Shown one piece after another: positions 35,603-44,663 of a DNA stretch of 64,000 bases (position 1 is the first letter of the stretch; every line of letters starts with the position of its first letter). Source of the DNA: an uncultured Candidatus Melainabacteria bacterium. GTDB taxonomy: Bacteria; Cyanobacteriota; Vampirovibrionia; Gastranaerophilales; Gastranaerophilaceae. A program made the position numbers and the translations under genes. The stretch is from the NCBI GenBank assembly GCA_934692485.1, contig CAKUTX010000003.1, positions 62,001 to 126,000 on the forward strand, in the 5' to 3' direction. The notes beneath the pieces are model-generated. The model was not told the DNA's origin and did not search any database. It saw nothing but the letters and a program-made list of their open reading frames with translations.

Positions 35603-36832
35603 CTAAATATCTTTTTTTACAAAACCTGTTTGGATAATATCTTTCCCAAAACGAGCTTCCAATTTGTCAAAACATTTTGAGAGTTTTTCATGTTTTTCGA
35701 CAACACTAACATCCGAAAAAAGCGACATTTGAGCCTCATGATTAAAAACAAAACTATCCAAAATTACACCAGTACTTCTATATAATATTTTGGGGTTATA
35801 TATCTTATCTAATAATTCAAAAACAATATCCGAAATTACCAATTCAAAATCTGTACCCGAATTCAAAACTTTCTTTTCAGAAAATATTCTAAAATCTTTA
35901 GTCCTCAAAAAAATAGTAATCCCTTTACATTTTGCATTTATTTTTCTTAGTTTTACACAAGCTCTATGAATATGATAATTCAATGAATTTTTCAAATAAT
36001 CCTTATCTGACGAAAATTTTGCAAGTGCACTTGTTTTTTGGATAGATTTTGGCAATTTTTCATCATTCGATACAGGTGAAACCATTTCTCCCAAAAGTTC
36101 GTGCTTCATTTCTAACCCACGAATTCCTATTTGTTTGTTTAGCCATAAATCATCTTGACTAACAAGCTCATATGCAGTTAAAATTCCGTTTTTTCGCAAA
36201 AGAATTGACAAATTTTTTCCAATCCCCCAAATTTCATCAATACTGGTTTTTTGGAGAACAGGAATAATTTTTCGAGCACCTATCAAAAAAACACCTTCAT
36301 TCATCTTTTTTGCTTTGTCCGATGCAAGTTTTGCTAAAGATTTTGACGAACTTACCCCGATTGAAACAGGAATATCAACTTTATCAAGAACTTCTTGTCT
36401 TATCATTTGTGCAATTTCAAGATAATTCTTATTATAAAGCCTTTCCAAGCCTGTCAAATCAACAAACGCTTCATCAATAGAATATATTTCAACATTAGGG
36501 CTAAAAGATTTTAAAACAGACATTACTTTTTGGGAAATTTCATAATATAAGTCATGATTAGCATTAATATAAGTAGCTTTCTTCATTTGTCCTTCTATTT
36601 GAAAATATGGCATTCCCATTCTTATGCCAAGTCTTTTAGCCTCTTTCGAACGAGAAATCACACACTGGCCGCGTCCTGACATAACGCAAACAGGTTTCCC
36701 TTTTAATTCAGGGTTTACAACCTGTTCACAAGATACAAAAAACGAATCACAATCAACTAAAGCTATAATATTTTTTCGAGCCATAGTAATATTTTCATCT
36801 TTATTTTCTTTTTCGTCAAAAAAATTATTCAT
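35603..36832 (-). CDS. Y-family DNA polymerase (DinB/UmuC type)
   Basis: A translesion polymerase. It has ALVDCDSFFVSCEQV, GQCVISRSKEAKRLGI, the catalytic YSIDEAFVDLTGL, VSIGVSSSKSLAKLASDKAK, and an HhH region (EIWGIGKNLSILLRKNG). The style is closer to UmuC than DinB, and no UmuD is seen nearby. QMSLF at ~368-372 is a clamp-binding motif. An earlier in-frame TTG at 36841 exists; ATG 36832, just after the stop of rqcH, is preferred, while MARKNII at 36784 is another option. The tandem WYL regulators lie convergently next to it. Confidence 0.88.
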   Translation of the reverse strand: MNNFFDEKENKDENITMARKNIIALVDCDSFFVSCEQVVNPELKGKPVCVMSGRGQCVISRSKEAKRLGIRMGMPYFQIEGQMKKATYINANHDLYYEISQKVMSVLKSFSPNVEIYSIDEAFVDLTGLERLYNKNYLEIAQMIRQEVLDKVDIPVSIGVSSSKSLAKLASDKAKKMNEGVFLIGARKIIPVLQKTSIDEIWGIGKNLSILLRKNGILTAYELVSQDDLWLNKQIGIRGLEMKHELLGEMVSPVSNDEKLPKSIQKTSALAKFSSDKDYLKNSLNYHIHRACVKLRKINAKCKGITIFLRTKDFRIFSEKKVLNSGTDFELVISDIVFELLDKIYNPKILYRSTGVILDSFVFNHEAQMSLFSDVSVVEKHEKLSKCFDKLEARFGKDIIQTGFVKKDI

Positions 36833-36833
36833 A

Positions 36834-38246
36834 CTAGTCAATAATTATTTCTTGTTCGCTCTTATATGTTACGTAACCTAAATTGGCTTTAGGCGGCTTT
36901 TTTAAATATTTTCTTTTTGTGTAAATAACGCCGACTTTCGAAGAATTAGCTCCTTTTGAATATTTTTTTGCAAGTTTTGCACATTCAAACAATAATTTTT
37001 CAGAAGGATTTTCACATTTCAAAAGCACGTGAGAACCTGCACAGTCTTTTGTATGAAACCAATAATCTTCATCTTTTGACAATTTTGAAACGATATAATC
37101 ATTTTGTCTATTGTTTTTTCCAACAAAAACCTTAAAACCATCAAACTCTAACTCAGTTGGCTTCAATGCTGAGGCAGATATTTTCTTTTCTTTTTTAGCT
37201 GGCTCTATTTCATTTCCAATATCTTGAAGTTCATCTATAGTTGTAGCGACCTCTAATGAATATAAAATTTGCTCATAGTAATCAATATCTTTTTTTAATT
37301 CAGATGTTAATTCTGTTAATTTTGCAACTGATGTCTTTGCTTTATTATATAATTTGTAAAAGATATTGGCATTTTCTTTAAGAGTCTTAGTTTTGTCTAA
37401 TTCAATAGATATTTCTTTATTATTTTCATAGTCAAAAACTTTTATAAATTTCGAATAATCTTTGTTATTATAAAGATTTGCCATTATCAAATCGCCATAT
37501 AACCTGTATTTGTCACATTCCACTTCTTTCAGCAACTTATAATCCATTTTTTTTAAAGAATTTTTATCTTTTTTTAATTTAGAAAGAATTAACTGGACAT
37601 ACTTGTCTTTAAAACGTTGGATTTTATCTCTATTAATAACCTCAGCGTAATAATCATCAACCGCAAGATTTACATTATCCGCATAAGCTAAAGTATCAGG
37701 CGCAACATACCATTCTTTTGGTCGGCCTGCTGGATATACGTACGGCAAACCGCCTGCCATTTCGCGTTCTCTACTTTTTTCGGCACCAACATTGTGAGCA
37801 CAACCAACTATCATATTTGTATCATAATTGTATAAAATTACGTTTGAATACTTGCCCATTAATTCTACTGCCAAGCAAAGATATATTTTTTCTGACAACT
37901 CATTAAATGTTTCAATATAAATTTCTAAAATTCTTTCATACTGGGGTTGTTCAACTTTTGCAACAAGAGAATTCTCAAGATATTTTCTTAATAACATACA
38001 AAACATCGGCGGTTTAGATGGAATTTCAATGAGTCTTTTGTGTTCATTTTCTTTTGTCATAAATGCCACATGATAAAACTGAGGATTAATATTTATATAT
38101 AACTTTCTTGTTTCTCCTTTATTTCGAAACGAAATAACAAAATCACGTCTGGTCGGTTGTTGAATTTTTTGAATTCTTGCTCCAGTTAGGTAATCTTTAT
38201 TTTCATCAAGCCAGTTTTTTAATGTTAATGAATCATAATTTTTCAT
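36834..38246 (-). CDS. rqcH: Ribosome quality-control factor RqcH (NFACT family)
   Basis: RqcH recruits tRNA-Ala to stalled large subunits and adds alanine tails to the nascent chain. The NFACT-N domain starts with NYDSLTLKNWLDENKDYLTG and has KIQQPTRRDFVISFR. A coiled-coil middle follows, and the NFACT-R domain shows KVFVGKNNRQNDYIVSKL, DYWFHTKDCAGSHVLLKCEN and KVGVIYTKRKYLKKPP. At 470 residues it is shorter than the ~570 of Bacillus, mainly because the C-terminal part is brief. ATG 38246 is chosen because TATTAT lies six bases before it; an open frame extends to 38288. Confidence 0.9.
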   Translation of the reverse strand: MKNYDSLTLKNWLDENKDYLTGARIQKIQQPTRRDFVISFRNKGETRKLYININPQFYHVAFMTKENEHKRLIEIPSKPPMFCMLLRKYLENSLVAKVEQPQYERILEIYIETFNELSEKIYLCLAVELMGKYSNVILYNYDTNMIVGCAHNVGAEKSREREMAGGLPYVYPAGRPKEWYVAPDTLAYADNVNLAVDDYYAEVINRDKIQRFKDKYVQLILSKLKKDKNSLKKMDYKLLKEVECDKYRLYGDLIMANLYNNKDYSKFIKVFDYENNKEISIELDKTKTLKENANIFYKLYNKAKTSVAKLTELTSELKKDIDYYEQILYSLEVATTIDELQDIGNEIEPAKKEKKISASALKPTELEFDGFKVFVGKNNRQNDYIVSKLSKDEDYWFHTKDCAGSHVLLKCENPSEKLLFECAKLAKKYSKGANSSKVGVIYTKRKYLKKPPKANLGYVTYKSEQEIIID

Positions 38247-38252
38247 ATACCC

Positions 38253-38258
38253 ATAATA
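38253..38258 (-). promoter_or_regulatory. -10 box of rqcH (leaderless)
   Basis: TATTAT on the reverse strand, six bases before the ATG at 38246; no SD. A weak TCGTCA lies 18 bases upstream. Confidence 0.5.
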
Positions 38259-38326
38259 CAACAAAATCAATATTATTGACGAACTCAAAAAAATATGTTA
38301 AAATTACTCAAAAAAGGAGTTAGTTA

Positions 38327-38752
38327 ATGATTTTATGTGAAATTTTTGCAATACTTGGTTTGGTGTTTTTAATTCTTGAAATGCTAGTACCGTCAATGTT
38401 CTTTTTAAATTTGGCTCTTGCTGGTTTTGCAACTGCAATTGTAGCTCTTTTAATAAAAAGTTGGGTAATTTTAACGTTTATATTCGTTATTTTATCAATT
38501 ATTTCAATTTTATTATTAAGACCTGTTTTACTAAAAAACAAAGTATCCAAAGAACAAGAGACTGGCATGGAAGGCAAATATATAGGCCATATAGTAAAAG
38601 TAATAGAACCTGTTACAAAGTTTTCAGGTGCAATTACAATCTACGATGAACGTTGGGAAGCCAGATGTGAAACAGAAGAAACAATTCCAACGGGAAGCGA
38701 AGTTAAAATTGTTAAATACAATAGCTTAGTATTAACAGTAGAAAAAATATAG
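38327..38752 (+). CDS. NfeD-like membrane protein
   Basis: A 141-residue protein with hydrophobic helices in the first ~75 residues (EIFAILGLVFLILEMLVPSM, then VILTFIFVILSIISILLL) and a C-terminal OB-fold-like domain (GHIVKVIEPVTKFSGAITIY, RCETEETIPTGSEVKIVK). NfeD proteins partner with SPFH/stomatin proteins, and the very next gene is one, nine bases on. The pair likely organises membrane domains. SD AAGGAG precedes ATG 38327, with an extended -10 (TGTTAAAAT) upstream. This gene has a normal leader, unlike several neighbours. Confidence 0.88.
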   Translation: MILCEIFAILGLVFLILEMLVPSMFFLNLALAGFATAIVALLIKSWVILTFIFVILSIISILLLRPVLLKNKVSKEQETGMEGKYIGHIVKVIEPVTKFSGAITIYDERWEARCETEETIPTGSEVKIVKYNSLVLTVEKI

Positions 38753-38761
38753 GAGAAAGAG

Positions 38762-39733
38762 ATGTCAATATTATTATTAATTTTACTTGTAGCGCTTTTG
38801 ATTTACGTATTCAAAGGTATTATAATTGTTCAACAACAACAAGAAGTTATTATTGAAAGAATGGGTCGTTATGAAAAAACTTTGAGAGCTGGTCCAAATT
38901 TTATTTTCCCAATACTTGAAGCTCCTCGTGGTATTTTGAAAAAAATGACTCAAAAAGGAATAGATGGAAGAAGTTTTTATTACATTAAACCCGTAGAGCG
39001 TATTGATTTGAGAGAACAAATGTACGATTTCCCTCGACAAAATGTAATCACAAAAGATAACGTATCCATTACAATTAATGCTTTAATCTATTTTCAAATC
39101 GTAGATGCAAAAAGTGCGGTTTACGAAATTGAAAACTTGCCTGAAGCTATAGAAAAATTAACTCAAACTACATTAAGAAACTTGGTTGGTCAAATGGATT
39201 TGCAAGAAACTTTAACATCTCGTGGAAAAATTAATGATGAATTGAGAACAACTCTTGATGATGCTACAAACAAATGGGGTGTAAAAGTTAACCGTGTTGA
39301 ACTTCAAGATATTTTCCCTCCTGCTGATATTCAAGCATCAATGGATAAATTAATGAAAGCAGACAGAGAGAAAAAAGCTACAATTACTGAAGCAGAAGGT
39401 CTAAAAGAAGCTGCAATCCGAAAAGCAGAAGGTGAAAAAGAAGCCGCAATTCAAACCGCAGAAGGGCAAAAACAAGCAGAAATTTTACGCGCACAAGGTA
39501 TTGCTCAAGCTCGTGTAATTGAAGCGAATGCAGAAAAAGAAGCTATTCACAGAATTATAGATGCGTTAGCAGACAAAGGTCAACCTGACAAATACTTGAT
39601 TGCAATGAAATATCTTGAAACAATGACCGCAATTACAAGTGGTGAAAACAACAAAGTTGTTTATATGCCATATGAAGCAACTGGAATTTTGTCCTCTGTT
39701 GACGGTATTAAACAAATGTTTGATAAAAAATAA
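38762..39733 (+). CDS. SPFH/stomatin-like membrane protein (QmcA/paraslipin type)
   Basis: One N-terminal membrane anchor (ILLLILLVALLIYVFKGIII) is followed by an SPFH domain (EVIIERMGRYEKTLRAGPNF, DLREQMYDFPRQNVITKDNV) and a long Ala/Glu-rich coiled coil (KEAAIQTAEGQKQAEILRAQ) that drives oligomer rings. The length of 323 residues matches QmcA/stomatin. It is co-transcribed with the NfeD-like gene and followed by a terminator at 39738-39770. Such pairs are linked to membrane fluidity or protease control; the exact role here is inference. Confidence 0.93.
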   Translation: MSILLLILLVALLIYVFKGIIIVQQQQEVIIERMGRYEKTLRAGPNFIFPILEAPRGILKKMTQKGIDGRSFYYIKPVERIDLREQMYDFPRQNVITKDNVSITINALIYFQIVDAKSAVYEIENLPEAIEKLTQTTLRNLVGQMDLQETLTSRGKINDELRTTLDDATNKWGVKVNRVELQDIFPPADIQASMDKLMKADREKKATITEAEGLKEAAIRKAEGEKEAAIQTAEGQKQAEILRAQGIAQARVIEANAEKEAIHRIIDALADKGQPDKYLIAMKYLETMTAITSGENNKVVYMPYEATGILSSVDGIKQMFDKK

Positions 39734-39737
39734 AATC

Positions 39738-39770
39738 AAAAAAGCCACAGGATTTTTTCCTGTGGTTTTT
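39738..39770 (+). terminator. Terminator after stomatin gene
   Basis: CCACAGG/CCTGTGG core extended by A/T pairs, a loop of A and T, and a run of T after the stem. Confidence 0.88.
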
Positions 39771-39793
39771 AATAATGAAAATGGAAGTAACAA

Positions 39794-40096
39794 ATGATTG
39801 AAAAATTACCCAAAATTCAAATTTTAATTACTACAAACGACCAATATATTGAAGGTGAACTTATAATCCCTGAAAATATTAAAATTAACGGTTCTGAACC
39901 TGATAATATTTTATTTTATGTTTTAAACAGCGGATTTCAATTTGTAACACTTAGAAATGTTGAAGTTAAAGACCGCAAAAATCTGTCTTTTAGACCAGAT
40001 AAGTCTATTCAGATACACGTAAATATTTCAAGTATAATTTCTGTACAAATTTTAGATGTTTTATCTGACGACGACGAAACTCAAATTGGTCAATAA
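39794..40096 (+). CDS. Small protein of unknown function
   Basis: A 100-residue protein starting MIEKLPKIQILITTNDQYIE. Predicted strands (ILITTNDQYIEGELII, FQFVTLRNVEVKD, IQIHVNISSIISVQIL) suggest a compact beta-barrel, and the tail is acidic (SDDDETQ). No signal peptide, membrane helix or known motif is seen. A weak SD (GGAAG) precedes ATG 39794. It follows the stomatin terminator and precedes aspS by ~90 bp, where a TTGTTAAAAT -10-like element lies. I do not recognise its family. Confidence 0.7.
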   Translation: MIEKLPKIQILITTNDQYIEGELIIPENIKINGSEPDNILFYVLNSGFQFVTLRNVEVKDRKNLSFRPDKSIQIHVNISSIISVQILDVLSDDDETQIGQ

Positions 40097-40188
40097 ATTT
40101 AACCTTTTTTTACTTAAGTGTTTTATTTTTTTTTTGTTTTTGTTAAAATTGGATTAAATCTATACTGTTAATAGAAAAGGAAGATAAA

Positions 40189-41976
40189 ATGATTAAAACA
40201 AAACTTAAAGACCATAATTGCGGAGAGCTTAATCTTAACAATTTGAATGAAGAAGTTACTTTATCAGGTTGGGCTTCTACAATCCGTGATTTAGGCGGTA
40301 TTTTATTTGTAGAACTAAGAGATAGAACAGGATTTTTCCAATTGGTTGCAAATCCACAAATCAATCCTGATGTTCACAAAGTTTTTGAAAAATTAAGATC
40401 AGAATACGTTATTACAGTGAAAGGTAAAATTACACGTCGTCCGGAAGAAACTTATAATGAAAAATACGCTACTGGACAAGTTGAAATGTACCCGACTTCT
40501 GTAGAAATTCTTTCTGAAGCTAAAACATTACCATTTGTTTTAGATGATGAAAATGTGTCAGAAGATGTTCGTCTTAAATACAGATATTTAGATATTAGAC
40601 GTGAAGGAATGCTACACAACTTAACTTTGCGCCATAAAATTTGTCAAGCAGCAAGAAATTACTTGAATAATCAAGATTTCTTAGAAGTAGAAACACCTAT
40701 TTTGATTAAAACAACTCCTGAAGGCGCTAGGGATTATCTTGTACCTTCACGTGTTCAAGAAGGAAAATTCTACGCACTTCCTCAATCTCCACAAATCTTT
40801 AAGCAATTATTGATGGTAGGCGGTATTGAAAGATATTATCAAATCGCAAAATGCTTTAGAGATGAAGATTTGAGAGCTGATAGACAACCTGAATTTACTC
40901 AAATTGACATTGAGATGTCATTTGTTGAACAACAAGACGTTATCAAATGCGTTGAAGGTTTGATTGTTGATACATTCAAAGCTGCCGGTGTTGAAGTTAA
41001 ACCTCCGTTTATTCAAATGCCTTGGCAAGAAGCAATGGATAGATTTGGTTCTGACAAACCTGATACTCGTTTTGGATTAGAATTGTTTGATATTGGCGAT
41101 ATTATTTTGCAATCAGAATTTAAAATCGTAAGAGATACTCTTGAAAACGGCGGAATTGTCCGTGGTATTAGAATTCCTGGCGGTTCTAAATTCTCAAGAA
41201 AAGATATTGATGATATTACAAAACTTGCAGTATCATTTGGAGCTAAAGCTCTTGCTAACATCATATACAATGAAGATGGTACAGCAAAATCTCCTGTTCT
41301 AAAATTTGTTACAGAAGAACAAGCTCAAGCAATTAAAGAACGTGCAGGCGCTGAAGATGGAGATATTATTTTCTTCGTTGCAGATAGACCTAAACTTGTT
41401 TATGACATTATGGGCAGATTAAGATTGTATTTCGGCAAAAGATTAAACTTAATCGACGAAAGCAAACACAATCTTCTTTGGGTAGTTGACTTCCCAATGT
41501 TTGAATGGTCAGATGAAGAAAACAGATTTATGGCAATGCATCACCCATTCACATCTCCATGTATTGAAGATTTAGACAAATTAAAAAGCGGAGATTTAGG
41601 AAATGTAAAATCAATCGCTTATGATATTGTTTATAACGGAACAGAATTAGGTGGCGGCTCTGTCAGAATTCACTCATCTGAAGTTCAACGTGCCATATTT
41701 AAAGCTTTGGGATTGACTGAAGATGAAGCAAAAGAAAAATTTGGATTTATGGTTAACGCTTTGCAATACGGTACACCTCCTCATGCAGGTTTAGCTATTG
41801 GTCTTGACAGATTAGTTGCACTACTTTGCAGAACAGATAGTATTAGAGATGTAATTGCATTCCCTAAAAACTCTGGCGCAAAAGACTTGATGAGCGATGC
41901 TCCTGGAGAAGCTTCTTTACAACAACTTAGAGAACTTCACCTAAAAAGTACTGTACAACCTCATCACAAAAACTAA
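40189..41976 (+). CDS. aspS: Aspartyl-tRNA synthetase, bacterial type
   Basis: A class II synthetase charging tRNA-Asp. The N-terminal OB anticodon domain (VTLSGWASTIRDLGGILFVE, LRDRTG) is followed by motif 2 (IAKCFRDEDLRADRQPEFTQ), the GAD-type insertion (~290-420) and motif 3 (AGLAIGLDRLVALL). The length of 595 residues and the presence of the insertion mark the bacterial form. SD AAAGGAAG lies before ATG 40189, with a normal leader. A strong terminator follows. Whether it is discriminating (Asp only) or also charges tRNA-Asn cannot be said without knowing other genes of the genome. Confidence 0.97.
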   Translation: MIKTKLKDHNCGELNLNNLNEEVTLSGWASTIRDLGGILFVELRDRTGFFQLVANPQINPDVHKVFEKLRSEYVITVKGKITRRPEETYNEKYATGQVEMYPTSVEILSEAKTLPFVLDDENVSEDVRLKYRYLDIRREGMLHNLTLRHKICQAARNYLNNQDFLEVETPILIKTTPEGARDYLVPSRVQEGKFYALPQSPQIFKQLLMVGGIERYYQIAKCFRDEDLRADRQPEFTQIDIEMSFVEQQDVIKCVEGLIVDTFKAAGVEVKPPFIQMPWQEAMDRFGSDKPDTRFGLELFDIGDIILQSEFKIVRDTLENGGIVRGIRIPGGSKFSRKDIDDITKLAVSFGAKALANIIYNEDGTAKSPVLKFVTEEQAQAIKERAGAEDGDIIFFVADRPKLVYDIMGRLRLYFGKRLNLIDESKHNLLWVVDFPMFEWSDEENRFMAMHHPFTSPCIEDLDKLKSGDLGNVKSIAYDIVYNGTELGGGSVRIHSSEVQRAIFKALGLTEDEAKEKFGFMVNALQYGTPPHAGLAIGLDRLVALLCRTDSIRDVIAFPKNSGAKDLMSDAPGEASLQQLRELHLKSTVQPHHKN

Positions 41977-41998
41977 ATCTTATTAATTAGAATAAACA

Positions 41999-42031
41999 AA
42001 ATCCCTTTAGAAATATCTAGAGGGATTTTTT
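41999..42031 (+). terminator. Terminator after aspS
   Basis: AAATCCCTTTAGA pairs with TCTAGAGGGATTT (one G-U) over a four-base loop, followed by T. The ribF promoter lies directly downstream. Confidence 0.9.
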
Positions 42032-42048
42032 ATTCTTTAATTTTTGTA

Positions 42049-42054
42049 TATAAT
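42049..42054 (+). promoter_or_regulatory. -10 box of ribF (leaderless)
   Basis: Perfect TATAAT, then six bases, then ATG 42061. No SD. The -35 region is a T-rich stretch. Confidence 0.55.
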
Positions 42055-42060
42055 TAGGTT

Positions 42061-42939
42061 ATGCAAATATTTTCAAAATTAAATATAAATCCAAACTTAT
42101 CATTAGCACTTGGTTTTTTTGATGGAGTACACTTAGGTCACAAAAAAGTTATAGAAGAAGCTGTCAACTATGCTCGCAATAATGGGGTAAAATCAGCAGT
42201 CATAACTTTTTCTGAACATCCATGTTGTTATCTTTCAAAAGTTGCCCCTCAATACATAATGACAAAAAATCAAAAAAGAAATGCTATTGAGAAATTAGGA
42301 ATAGATTTTATTTATGAATTAGATTTTCCAAAACTGTCAAATTTATCTGCTGATGAATATTTAAGAGATGTTCTTGTAAAAAATTTTTCTCCTGTTGCAA
42401 TAACTACAGGATGGAATCATTATTTTGGAAGCAAAAAATCAGGAGATGTAAAATTTTTACGTAATTATTCTGAAAAATATCATTACAAATATTTTGAACT
42501 TCTTCCGCAAAAAATAAACAACAAAATTGTAAGTAGCACAGCTATTCGAACTCTTTTATCTCAGGGAAAAATTGAAGCAGCCAATCAAATGCTTGGTCGA
42601 AAATTTGAAGTTAGCGGAGAAATAATAAAAGGAAATCAAATAGGAAGAACAATTGGATTTCCTACTGCAAATTTAATTTATCCACAAGAATTGACCAAGC
42701 TTCCGCATGGAGTTTATTCAGTTGAAACCAATTTTGGAAAAGGAATTGCAAACTTTGGAACCAGACCTACCGTAAACGGTGTTGGAGAAATCTTGGAAGT
42801 AAACATAAAAAGTTTCAACGAGAATATATATGGACAAAATTTAATCGTTAAATTCGATAAAATGCTAAGACCTGAACAAAAATTTCCATCACTCGATGAG
42901 TTAAAAAAACAAATTGAAATAGATATAAAATCAATTTAA
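42061..42939 (+). CDS. ribF: Bifunctional riboflavin kinase/FAD synthetase
   Basis: RibF makes FMN and FAD from riboflavin. The nucleotidyltransferase half has ALGFFDGVHLGHKKVI and VITFSEHPCCYL; the kinase half has GQIIGRTIGFPTAN-like GNQIGRTIGFPTANLIYP (~193-210) and LPHGVYSVETNFGKGIANFG. The length of 292 residues is typical. Start ATG 42061 is set by the -10 box six bases before it. ribD lies elsewhere in the window, so the pathway is not clustered. Confidence 0.95.
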   Translation: MQIFSKLNINPNLSLALGFFDGVHLGHKKVIEEAVNYARNNGVKSAVITFSEHPCCYLSKVAPQYIMTKNQKRNAIEKLGIDFIYELDFPKLSNLSADEYLRDVLVKNFSPVAITTGWNHYFGSKKSGDVKFLRNYSEKYHYKYFELLPQKINNKIVSSTAIRTLLSQGKIEAANQMLGRKFEVSGEIIKGNQIGRTIGFPTANLIYPQELTKLPHGVYSVETNFGKGIANFGTRPTVNGVGEILEVNIKSFNENIYGQNLIVKFDKMLRPEQKFPSLDELKKQIEIDIKSI

Positions 42940-43021
42940 AGCTATTTCACAAAAATGGTCCGCTCATCTCAAAAAATATTATTATCTTTGCCACCAATTT
43001 AAAGTATAAAAAGCAAAATGA

Positions 43022-43726
43022 CTACCACGGATAATCATTTTTTATCTTCCATCCATCGCGGAGAATTTTAGCAGCACAAGATATTCCATCTCCAGATTTA
43101 CTACAACTGTTATTAATAGCAAATTCACTTGAATTATTGCCACCTGGTCTAACTATTCCATTTTGAAAATCAATTTCAAAAACAAAAACATCTTTTCCAA
43201 ACATATTTGGCTTTTTCATTCCATTAATATCAATATATACAGTCTGCTTGGAAGCGAATAAAGCTTGTCCTAAACCTTCCTCAGAATCTTTATTTCCACT
43301 CCAAGTCATTAGATTAACAAAATATGCGACTCCATCTTGAGTTGTAAAAAACACCCTACCAAAATCATAAGAAGTAAAAATTTCGACTCCGGTTGGATTT
43401 CCATTTCTAAATGAATAAAAATCAGTTCCAAGAGCTCCCTTATATATATTAGGAGAATTAAAATATGGAAACCAGTAAGTTTGAAAGAAATCTTTTACTT
43501 TACTTGCATATAGAACATCTCCAGCACCAAGTTCTGCAGACGAATTATCGGCAACAGATTTTTGCATAACTTGCACTAAGATAGAATACGACTTTTTCAA
43601 TTTTGCAACCGTTTGCTGTTTTTGATAATTAGCAATTACAGTAGGTAAAGTCATAGCAGCCACTACACCAATAATGCCTAAAGTTATTAATACCTCTGCA
43701 AGAGTGAAAGCAAACAATTTTTTCAT
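43022..43726 (-). CDS. Type IV prepilin-like protein (pseudopilin)
   Basis: The N-terminus MKKLFAFTLAEVLITLGII has a prepilin leader: cleavage expected between Ala6 and Phe7, with Glu at +5 and a long hydrophobic helix. The remaining ~200 residues contain VFFTTQDGVAYFVNLM, DINGMKKPNMFGKDVFVFEI and CAAKILRDGWKIKNDYP. The broken prepilin at 61419-62197 has the same domain end to end, so these are paralogues. SD GAGGAG is before ATG 43726. It is divergent from an XRE regulator 132 bp away. The role could be in a pilus, a type II secretion-like system, or surface display; no pilus machinery is in the window. Confidence 0.87.
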   Translation of the reverse strand: MKKLFAFTLAEVLITLGIIGVVAAMTLPTVIANYQKQQTVAKLKKSYSILVQVMQKSVADNSSAELGAGDVLYASKVKDFFQTYWFPYFNSPNIYKGALGTDFYSFRNGNPTGVEIFTSYDFGRVFFTTQDGVAYFVNLMTWSGNKDSEEGLGQALFASKQTVYIDINGMKKPNMFGKDVFVFEIDFQNGIVRPGGNNSSEFAINNSCSKSGDGISCAAKILRDGWKIKNDYPW

Positions 43727-43858
43727 ACTATACTCCTCGTATCTACATAAACATTATATACTAAAAACATGTTTTTATATACATACACCAATGTTTTATA
43801 ACATTTTCGTTACTTATTGTATGTGTTACTAATAGTAACATTAATATAATATAATCCA

Positions 43859-44077
43859 ATGAACACAAAAATATTAAAAAATTTTGGCGAAACTCTAAAA
43901 AGAAAACGAAGAGAAGCAAATTACTCACAAGAAGAATTTGCTGAAAAATTAAACATTCACAGGACATACATGAGTTTTTTAGAAAGAGGACAGAGAAACC
44001 CAAGTCTAATAATGTTATTTAAAATATCAAGAGCATTAAAGATAAAATTACCGGAATTATTTGAATTTGACAAATAA
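43859..44077 (+). CDS. XRE family helix-turn-helix regulator
   Basis: A 72-residue protein that is nearly all HTH_3 domain: NFGETLKRKRREANYSQEEF, then AEKLNIHRTYMSFLERGQRN, PSLIMLFKISRALKI. It resembles controller proteins and phage-type repressors. TATAAT lies three or eight bases before the ATG and there is no SD, so it is probably leaderless. It is divergent from the prepilin gene and may regulate it; that is inference. No restriction-modification gene is adjacent. Confidence 0.87.
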   Translation: MNTKILKNFGETLKRKRREANYSQEEFAEKLNIHRTYMSFLERGQRNPSLIMLFKISRALKIKLPELFEFDK

Positions 44078-44078
44078 A

Positions 44079-44102
44079 AAAGCTCTCAAAATCGAGAGCT
44101 TT
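44079..44102 (-). terminator. Terminator after isochorismatase-like gene
   Basis: AAAGCTCTC/GAGAGCTTT stem with a six-base loop. On the reverse strand a T6 run follows; the forward strand has only three T, so it mainly serves the minus-strand gene. Confidence 0.8.
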
Positions 44103-44106
44103 AAAA

Positions 44107-44652
44107 CTATTTAATTAATGCTTGAACTTCTTTAAATTTAGGGTTTTTAGCACCTTTTAACCATTCAAACAATGCTATTTCAACACAAGATGGTTTAACT
44201 CCGTTTGCAACCATTGCCTCAATACCCTGTTTAAATTCATATTTGTTGCGACTTGCACAAGCATCTTTTATTACATATACATCAAACCCTGCTTCTATTA
44301 ATGCAGAAGCTGTTTGGTGCACACAAATATGTGTTTCAATCCCAAAAATAACGATTTGTTTTTTGCCAAAAGATTTTATTTTTTCTAGTAAACCATCTTC
44401 CAACAAAGCGTTGAAATATGTCTTTTCTACAACTTCGCTACCTTCAGGCAATGCTGCTTGAAGTTCAGGAACAGTGTGCCCCAACCCTTTTGGGTATTGC
44501 TCCGTTAAAAGAACAGGTATTTCTAATGATTTAGCTGCACTTGCGATTTTGACAGCATTTCCTACTATTATATTTTTTTCTAATGCTCCGACCAATCTTT
44601 CTTGTATATCGATTATTAGTACCAAACTGTTTTCTGCTGATAATGTATTCAT
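44107..44652 (-). CDS. Isochorismatase family cysteine hydrolase
   Basis: The catalytic triad positions are seen: Asp in VLIIDIQERL, Lys in VVEKTYFNALLE, Cys in FGIETHICVHQTA, followed by the conserved AL(I/L)EAGFDVYV. The length of 181 residues is like YcaC and related hydrolases, whose substrates are often unknown. SD AAGGAG is at 44659-44664 before ATG 44652. It lies downstream of the degenerate REC-GGDEF gene, on the same strand, 11 bases away, and may be co-transcribed. It could also be a nicotinamidase, but the zinc-ligand set is not clear. Confidence 0.87.
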   Translation of the reverse strand: MNTLSAENSLVLIIDIQERLVGALEKNIIVGNAVKIASAAKSLEIPVLLTEQYPKGLGHTVPELQAALPEGSEVVEKTYFNALLEDGLLEKIKSFGKKQIVIFGIETHICVHQTASALIEAGFDVYVIKDACASRNKYEFKQGIEAMVANGVKPSCVEIALFEWLKGAKNPKFKEVQALIK

Positions 44653-44663
44653 TTTTTCTCCTT

